IMG/VR virus record: IMGVR_UViG_3300031368_000192
Span: 1 to 35,788 of that record
Length of the DNA stretch: 35,788 nt
Reading direction: 5' to 3' (one strand)
Source of the DNA: a virus
In this document: positions 32,012 through 35,788 of the stretch, piece by piece
Numbering within the stretch: the stretch's first letter is position 1
Layout of the letters: the number at the start of each line of letters is the position of its first letter
Notes under the pieces: model-generated
What the model was told of the DNA's origin: nothing
The model's input: the letters and a program-made list of their open reading frames with translations, nothing else
Databases searched by the model: none
Position numbers and translations under genes: made by a program

Positions 32012-33333
32012 CGCCACCCTCCTACTTTCTTTTTCGGCTTCTCTCCGAGGCCGTCCACGTATGCGACGGCATAGCGGAGAGCATCGATGCCATCGTCCTC
32101 CTCTTTCACCGGTTGTTCCTTTGTGGTTCTGCTTGACCATACATAGCTGGCAAACTCCTGCTCCACGGCATAGGGCTTACGTGCCTGCTTGAGCACTTCA
32201 TCAACGCGCTTGAGTGAGTCACGAACGACAAACAAACGGGGCTTGCCGTCACCCGCCACCCTGAGCCGCTCCTGGACTGCGTTGATGCCTGGCTTCACGC
32301 TGTTAAAGCCGGCGACGGCTGGCAGTCCGGCCAGCCGGAATTGGTCAATATATGCAGGCTCGGAAGGGTCACAGACAAATCGTTCAATGCTATACCGATC
32401 CGCCATATCCTTCCCTGCCTCAATCCACCAATCGATGGTCTTCCCCGTCCGGTAGACCTGCTCTACCAGGTACATCCGCCCATCGCCATCTATTGACCAC
32501 ACGCCCAGTACCCCCGGATGCCGGTAGCCCCAGTCCACCCCGGCAATGTGCCTGAAACATTTTGGCACACCCGATGCATAGATGAGATGTACCGCTTCAT
32601 TCCACTCATCATAGACTGCGCCCTCTGCCTGAACCGGCTTGCCCTCTAGCAGCCGCACCCGACGCGCACCCGTCAACGCTTCCAGCACCGCCATAGTTCG
32701 CTTGCCCTGCTCTGTAATTTCTCCAGTCGTCTGGTCGTACAGAGCAGGGTTTTCCTTGTGGAATGAGTAGAACAGTTTGAGAGGCGGACGGTGGTACATC
32801 CAGTGTGTCGGGTAGGTTGGATTTGCATCACCCATCGTTCGCGAATATGGCATGTGCCCCGCCCGCCCTGTCGTGCGCGTCGTCAAGACCTCCCACTCGG
32901 CCAAACTTAGCTCTTCGGCTTGATTTGCAAAAATCAAATCGTACTCACCCGATAGCACTTTCTGCGCCCGATCTAATCCCGTAATCCAGATGCGTGAACC
33001 GTTTTTGTAGTCAAACCACTGCGGCTTGTTCTCTCCCCCGTATGCTGTACATGGCCACGCGTCGCGGTCAGGCCCTAGCACTTTCTCTGTAAACGTCTGC
33101 AAGATGGTGCTGTAAGTACTCGCCAGCGTCTTGCGCATGAGAACGATGGATGCACCAGGATACTTGCAGGCGCAAACATGAAGGTAGAATAAAGAGGCCA
33201 GACTTTTTCCCGTCTCGGCCGGGCCGTGTATCAAAGACTCCGATCCTCGATATTGCACAAAGTCCGCAGCCCCACCATAGAACGTGAAGTTCGATTGCCC
33301 GGGCTGGCCCTGCCGGATTCTATATCCCGCCAA
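32008..33333 (-). CDS. terL: Terminase large subunit
   Basis: This 441-residue ATPase-nuclease packages DNA into the prohead. The Walker A motif is SLIHGPAETGKSLASLFYLH, and the Walker B region is YDLIFANQAEELSLAEWE, with the usual Asp-Glu replaced by a Gln-Ala-Glu-Glu arrangement as in T4/SPP1-type terminases. The RNase-H-like nuclease has GVDWGYRHPGVLGVWSIDGD, FVCDPSEPAYIDQF and a final DDGIDALRYAVAY, giving the acidic triad. It starts at TTG 33333, overlapping the terS stop by 14 nt; no earlier ATG fits. Placement after the small subunit is normal. Confidence 0.93.
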   Translation of the reverse strand: MAGYRIRQGQPGQSNFTFYGGAADFVQYRGSESLIHGPAETGKSLASLFYLHVCACKYPGASIVLMRKTLASTYSTILQTFTEKVLGPDRDAWPCTAYGGENKPQWFDYKNGSRIWITGLDRAQKVLSGEYDLIFANQAEELSLAEWEVLTTRTTGRAGHMPYSRTMGDANPTYPTHWMYHRPPLKLFYSFHKENPALYDQTTGEITEQGKRTMAVLEALTGARRVRLLEGKPVQAEGAVYDEWNEAVHLIYASGVPKCFRHIAGVDWGYRHPGVLGVWSIDGDGRMYLVEQVYRTGKTIDWWIEAGKDMADRYSIERFVCDPSEPAYIDQFRLAGLPAVAGFNSVKPGINAVQERLRVAGDGKPRLFVVRDSLKRVDEVLKQARKPYAVEQEFASYVWSSRTTKEQPVKEEDDGIDALRYAVAYVDGLGEKPKKKVGGWR

Positions 33334-33751
33334 GGTCTATCCCCCCGACGGTTATCGAATGTTCAACCGATCCGCTGACTTCCTGCTTTTGCGTTGCCTT
33401 GCCCATCTCCCACTCAACGATCTCGGTTGCCACCCCCTGACGGATCCGCTCATCGTCACTATCAAGACCCTCGGCTTTGACCAACATCGCCTTCGCCAAG
33501 TTCCTTCGCCGGACGTGCAGTGCTGTCGTCAAGCCGTCTTGGGCCATGAGACGAACAGCCTCCCTGACAATATCCGGCCAGTGGTAGACAGTATACCGCT
33601 TGATACCAATCGCCTTAGCCGCTTCGGTATCAGTCGAACATTCCTGCCTCGCTACAACAAACCTGACCTGATCTGTAGAAAGTTGCGCCAGAACTGCATC
33701 TAGCTGCTCAGATGTGCGTTTTTGTGACTCTTTTTGTGTTTCATCTGCCAT
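33320..33751 (-). CDS. terS: Terminase small subunit
   Basis: This 143-residue DNA-recognition subunit of the packaging motor lies directly upstream of terL. It has an N-terminal helix-turn-helix like those of TerS/phBC6A51-type proteins: LSTDQVRFVVARQECSTDTE, AAKAIGIKRYTVYHWPDIVR, then a long helix AVRLMAQDGLTTALHVRRRN used for oligomerisation. A short acidic/Gly C-terminus follows. The ATG at 33751 is 2 nt after the preceding stop. Confidence 0.8.
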   Translation of the reverse strand: MADETQKESQKRTSEQLDAVLAQLSTDQVRFVVARQECSTDTEAAKAIGIKRYTVYHWPDIVREAVRLMAQDGLTTALHVRRRNLAKAMLVKAEGLDSDDERIRQGVATEIVEWEMGKATQKQEVSGSVEHSITVGGIDLGGI

Positions 33752-33753
33752 AG

Positions 33754-33951
33754 CTATTTCTCATCTGTCGTGGCCGTGCTCCACCTGGCGACATTTGCAT
33801 CATCCACGTCGGGAAGAGAGTGAAGCCGGTCGGTCACAATCATACCATCCTTTTTCCTCAATAGCCAGAACCACACTCCCAGGTTGATTGCAGTTACAAA
33901 AAGCACACCAACCGCGCCTCCCACAAACCATACCAAGTCTCTTGGTGTCAT
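33754..33951 (-). CDS. Small membrane protein
   Basis: This 65-residue protein has one N-terminal membrane helix (LVWFVGGAVGVLFVTAINLG, continuing VWFWLL) followed by a positively charged RKK and a soluble tail. It starts at ATG 33951 with a strong GGAGGTGAA site. It might be a holin-like or superinfection-related protein, but nothing specific supports either. The 70 bp upstream, up to 34022, are AT-rich, with a short inverted repeat (GCTAA-TTTGAG-TTAGC), and may hold a promoter. Confidence 0.65.
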   Translation of the reverse strand: MTPRDLVWFVGGAVGVLFVTAINLGVWFWLLRKKDGMIVTDRLHSLPDVDDANVARWSTATTDEK

Positions 33952-34021
33952 TTCACCTCCCTAACATTAAGGAACTTTCAATTATGCTAACTCAAATTAG
34001 CTAATCTCTGTGGAAACGTGG

Positions 34022-34984
34022 CTATTCCACACTGTCCAGCTGTTCTCGATATACCCTGAGCGCGTTGAGTTGCGCGTCCAAGCCTGCGATTCTCGCGTCT
34101 AAGAGCATTTGCGCAGCTCGTAACGCAAGACAGTCAACAGGCGATGGTGGCGTCGGGGGTTCTGGCCCAGGGCCAGGTTGTTCACCAACCAGGTGCAGGC
34201 TGGTCTCCCCAAGATACCAGTCTGAATGAGAGTCGCTGGCCCATTTCCCCCAAAACTTGAGGAAAACCGTGACGTGACTTTTCTTTGCTATGGCCTGGAC
34301 TTTCAGTTCTCTCCATTCCGGTTGACCCCATTGCCAGTCTGACCAGATAATTTTGTCAGACCAGGGGTTAGTCCCTCCCTCAGTGCCGATGCCGATGGCC
34401 GCATTAAGCGCACCCTCGGAGATGTTTACGTTGTCTTTCTTGGAACACCACGCCTGCCATATTGCGCTGGCCTCAAGTTGTGCACCTTGCACTACCTCAG
34501 TACGTTGCCAAAGAACAGAGACATGAGAATGGAAACGCAAAAAGCCTTTGACGGCCTTAGCATGAAGGACAAGACGCGCCTCGTTTGGCTTGCTCTTGGA
34601 AAGCATAGCCACTTCCGGCCGAGCGATGTAAGGCAATTGGCTATCTTCAAATGGGGCCACGTAATCTGGCACTTGACCCTTCTCTTTTGTCCACCAGGCA
34701 AGCGTCCACAGGTCAGGAATGTACAGTTCCCCGACCCCACCCTGGTTATGCCAACCACCGTCAAAGATGGGGTTTCGCAAATACTCTTCACTCACTTTGT
34801 CTTCCTCCCTAAAATAATAACTCGCGTGTTCCTTTGGACACCTGACGAAAGTCACAAATTGACCATCCAGTAAACGACCGGCAGCCTCTTTGAGAAACCA
34901 CGTATGATTGCAGCCCTCGTATGGACAGACAAACGGATCGCCATCCGTTCCCAGTAGTTGAATCCAGCGACCCTGCCAAGTCAC
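34022..34984 (-). CDS. Protein with carbohydrate-binding-like domain and possible zinc motif
   Basis: This 320-residue protein starts at GTG 34984 within the previous stop (GTGA). The N-terminus has FVCPYEGCNHTWFLKEAAGR and later VRCPKEHASYY, a possible Cys/His metal site. Residues about 90-265 look like a jelly-roll carbohydrate-binding module: VLHAKAVKGFLRFHSHVSVL, GAQLEASAIWQAWCSKKDNV, ISEGALNAAIGIGTEGGTNP, KKSHVTVFLKFWGKW. A Pro-rich linker (GPGPEPPTPPSP) leads to a C-terminal coiled-coil (DARIAGLDAQLNALRVYREQ). Role unknown; it may be a host-recognition or virion protein. No close family named. Confidence 0.65.
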   Translation of the reverse strand: MTWQGRWIQLLGTDGDPFVCPYEGCNHTWFLKEAAGRLLDGQFVTFVRCPKEHASYYFREEDKVSEEYLRNPIFDGGWHNQGGVGELYIPDLWTLAWWTKEKGQVPDYVAPFEDSQLPYIARPEVAMLSKSKPNEARLVLHAKAVKGFLRFHSHVSVLWQRTEVVQGAQLEASAIWQAWCSKKDNVNISEGALNAAIGIGTEGGTNPWSDKIIWSDWQWGQPEWRELKVQAIAKKSHVTVFLKFWGKWASDSHSDWYLGETSLHLVGEQPGPGPEPPTPPSPVDCLALRAAQMLLDARIAGLDAQLNALRVYREQLDSVE

Positions 34985-35346
34985 TGCGAAGTTACCATCC
35001 CCAAAAACGAGAGAACCCGCCCCGCTTTCACGTCTGCCCTCTCACACATTTCCTCAGAATCGTCGAGAAACTTTTTCACAGTCTTCAGATAAGCCACACT
35101 CAGCATGCTCGCCATCTCTGCCTCTTCCCAACTCATGACAATCATTGGCGATGCACCCTCGAAGACCTTTCTCCATATGGAATAGACGATACAAAAATTA
35201 TCGTCGTCGGTTCCAATCAGCACACATGGAGGATGGTGCAAGTCATCTGTGTTGCTGACTAGGAGAGGATTGTAGATGAGCTTAAACTCGTTTCTATTCC
35301 CTAGAGTAGAATGAATCTCATGCATCACTCCAAGTCCAACAGTCAC
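34981..35346 (-). CDS. Hypothetical protein
   Basis: This 121-residue alpha/beta protein starts at GTG 35346, overlapping the upstream stop, or at the later ATG 35325. It shows VMHEIHSTLGNRNEFKLIYN, CVLIGTDDDNFCIVYSIWRK and a helical C-terminus with MASMLSVAYLKTVKKFLDDS. No family is recognised. Overlaps with both neighbours (ATGTGA and GTGA) argue that it is a real gene. Confidence 0.6.
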   Translation of the reverse strand: MTVGLGVMHEIHSTLGNRNEFKLIYNPLLVSNTDDLHHPPCVLIGTDDDNFCIVYSIWRKVFEGASPMIVMSWEEAEMASMLSVAYLKTVKKFLDDSEEMCERADVKAGRVLSFLGMVTSQ

Positions 35347-35494
35347 ATTCTACCGGTCTGCTTTTTGCGCATTGCAACCCAGCCCATACAAAGTATGGAG
35401 TTTGCCCAAAGCGTCGCAAGGTTCTGTGGATTATCGCAGAACTCATACACGATGGCCCCAGGGTCAGGGTATGTGACTGTACCCTGCGCAAACG
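35343..35494 (-). CDS. Possible gene remnant or short ORF downstream of tnpB
   Basis: This open frame ends at 35343, coupled to the next gene. It reads EFCDNPQNLATLWANSILCM then GWVAMRKKQTGRM. No convincing start exists downstream of the tnpB stop; the only ATG in frame (35567) lies inside tnpB. The 3' end looks coding, so this may be the tail of a gene cut by insertion of the TnpB element. Alternatively the 5' part of the segment is element end or guide-RNA scaffold. Start is undetermined. Confidence 0.35.
35465..35486 (-). ncRNA. Hairpin just downstream of tnpB, possible omega-RNA/right-end element
   Basis: A perfect 7-bp inverted repeat CAGGGTA-8 nt-TACCCTG begins 8 nt after the tnpB stop, and a weaker TTCTG/CAGAA stem follows. 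In IS200/IS605 elements the guide RNA scaffold and right-end hairpin occupy the region around and after the tnpB 3' end. The match is positional; the RNA itself is not demonstrated. Confidence 0.35.
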
Positions 35495-35788
35495 TTATTT
35501 TGTTTGAAAAGTGCCTACATTTGCGAAAGCACGATGAAAGGCACGATACCCGCCTTTCCCTTCCCACGCGGCCTTTTTGTACAATGCTCGCCGCGCTATA
35601 TTCACGGCTGCGCTGTCGTCAGAATGACCAACGTAACCGCAATGGGTACAAGTAACTTTCCGGTCGTCTCGTTCCACAAGCTCTCCGCATTCGTGGCAAA
35701 TCATAGATGAATACGCGGCGAACACGTGGCGAAAAGGAACACCCAACATCTTGCACTTGTATTCCAGGATGTTGTCAAACTTGCGGAA
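35495..35788 (-). CDS. tnpB: TnpB RNA-guided nuclease, C-terminal part (gene runs off right edge)
   Basis: The last 97 codons of a TnpB (IS200/IS605 OrfB) gene are present and the frame is open to the window edge. Visible are FRKFDNILEYKCKMLGVPFR, the zinc ribbon ICHECGELV followed by CTHCGYVGHSD, and DDSAAVNIARRAL with the third RuvC aspartate in the D-x-x-A-A-x-N-I motif. TnpB is the RNA-guided DNase from which Cas12 arose. The C-terminal tail (about 40 residues after the RuvC motif) is normal. The catalytic centre shown here is intact; the first two RuvC motifs lie outside the window. Confidence 0.92.
   Translation of the reverse strand, partial: FRKFDNILEYKCKMLGVPFRHVFAAYSSMICHECGELVERDDRKVTCTHCGYVGHSDDSAAVNIARRALYKKAAWEGKGGYRAFHRAFANVGTFQTK

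Noticed and set aside
1-35788. tRNA or rRNA genes
   Set aside because: No cloverleaf with T-loop and anticodon arms, and no rRNA-like segment, was recognised by eye. A dedicated scan could still find a divergent tRNA.

Overview
The window reads as about 36 kb of a tailed, siphovirus-like phage or prophage genome. Every gene I can support is on the minus strand. Genes are packed with 1-20 nt gaps or ATGA/GTGA/TAATG overlaps, have strong Shine-Dalgarno sequences and often use GTG or TTG starts. Most of the structural set is recognisable: terminase small and large subunits, a portal-MuF fusion, a DUF2213-type protease/scaffold, an encapsulin-like major capsid protein, connector and head-closure proteins, an HK97 gp10-like protein, tail terminator, major tail protein, a G/GT tail chaperone pair with a -1 frameshift site, and a long tape-measure protein running off the left edge. 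The host cannot be named from the sequence. No integrase, lysis or replication gene is in the window.

Layout in transcription order (high to low coordinates): the 3' end of a TnpB gene (35495-35788); unknown early genes including a carbohydrate-binding-like protein (34022-35494); packaging genes (31340-33951); portal (29053-30969); a host-interaction and decoration block with a collagen-like fibre, a LamG protein, a methyltransferase, a nitroreductase and a two-domain glycosyltransferase (22277-28954); a non-structural cargo operon (17141-22036); LamG and other virion-like proteins (14775-17003); the head module (10514-14787); neck, spike and tail-completion genes (7741-10517); a second glycosyltransferase/methyltransferase cassette whose first gene is split by an intein (3926-7729); and the tail genes (1-3886).

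The cargo operon is the most striking part. It has the order TGT/DpdA-like transglycosylase - YkgJ-like cysteine-cluster protein - Csf1 - YhhQ-like queuosine-precursor transporter - Cas11-like small protein - Csf2 (Cas7) - Csf3 (Cas5) - a tiny ORF, nearly all joined by overlapping start and stop codons. It therefore combines an array-less type IV CRISPR effector (closest in layout to IV-B) with two 7-deazaguanine genes, a base-exchange enzyme and an importer for its likely precursor. No Cas1, Cas2, Cas6, DinG, CysH or CRISPR array is visible. Immediately downstream is a perfect sigma-70 consensus promoter (TTGACA-17-TATAAT), followed about 90 nt later by a strong intrinsic terminator. The product would be either a small RNA or an attenuated leader for the next structural gene. 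An RNA-guided complex working with deazaguanine chemistry is a hypothesis that this layout suggests and does not prove.

Other notable features are a 434-residue intein that splits the EX7E active-site motif of a glycosyltransferase and carries a LacI-type helix-turn-helix inside its LAGLIDADG region, a collagen-like fibre made of mixed 5- and 6-residue units, and an in-frame glycosyltransferase fusion with a perfect internal ribosome-binding site.
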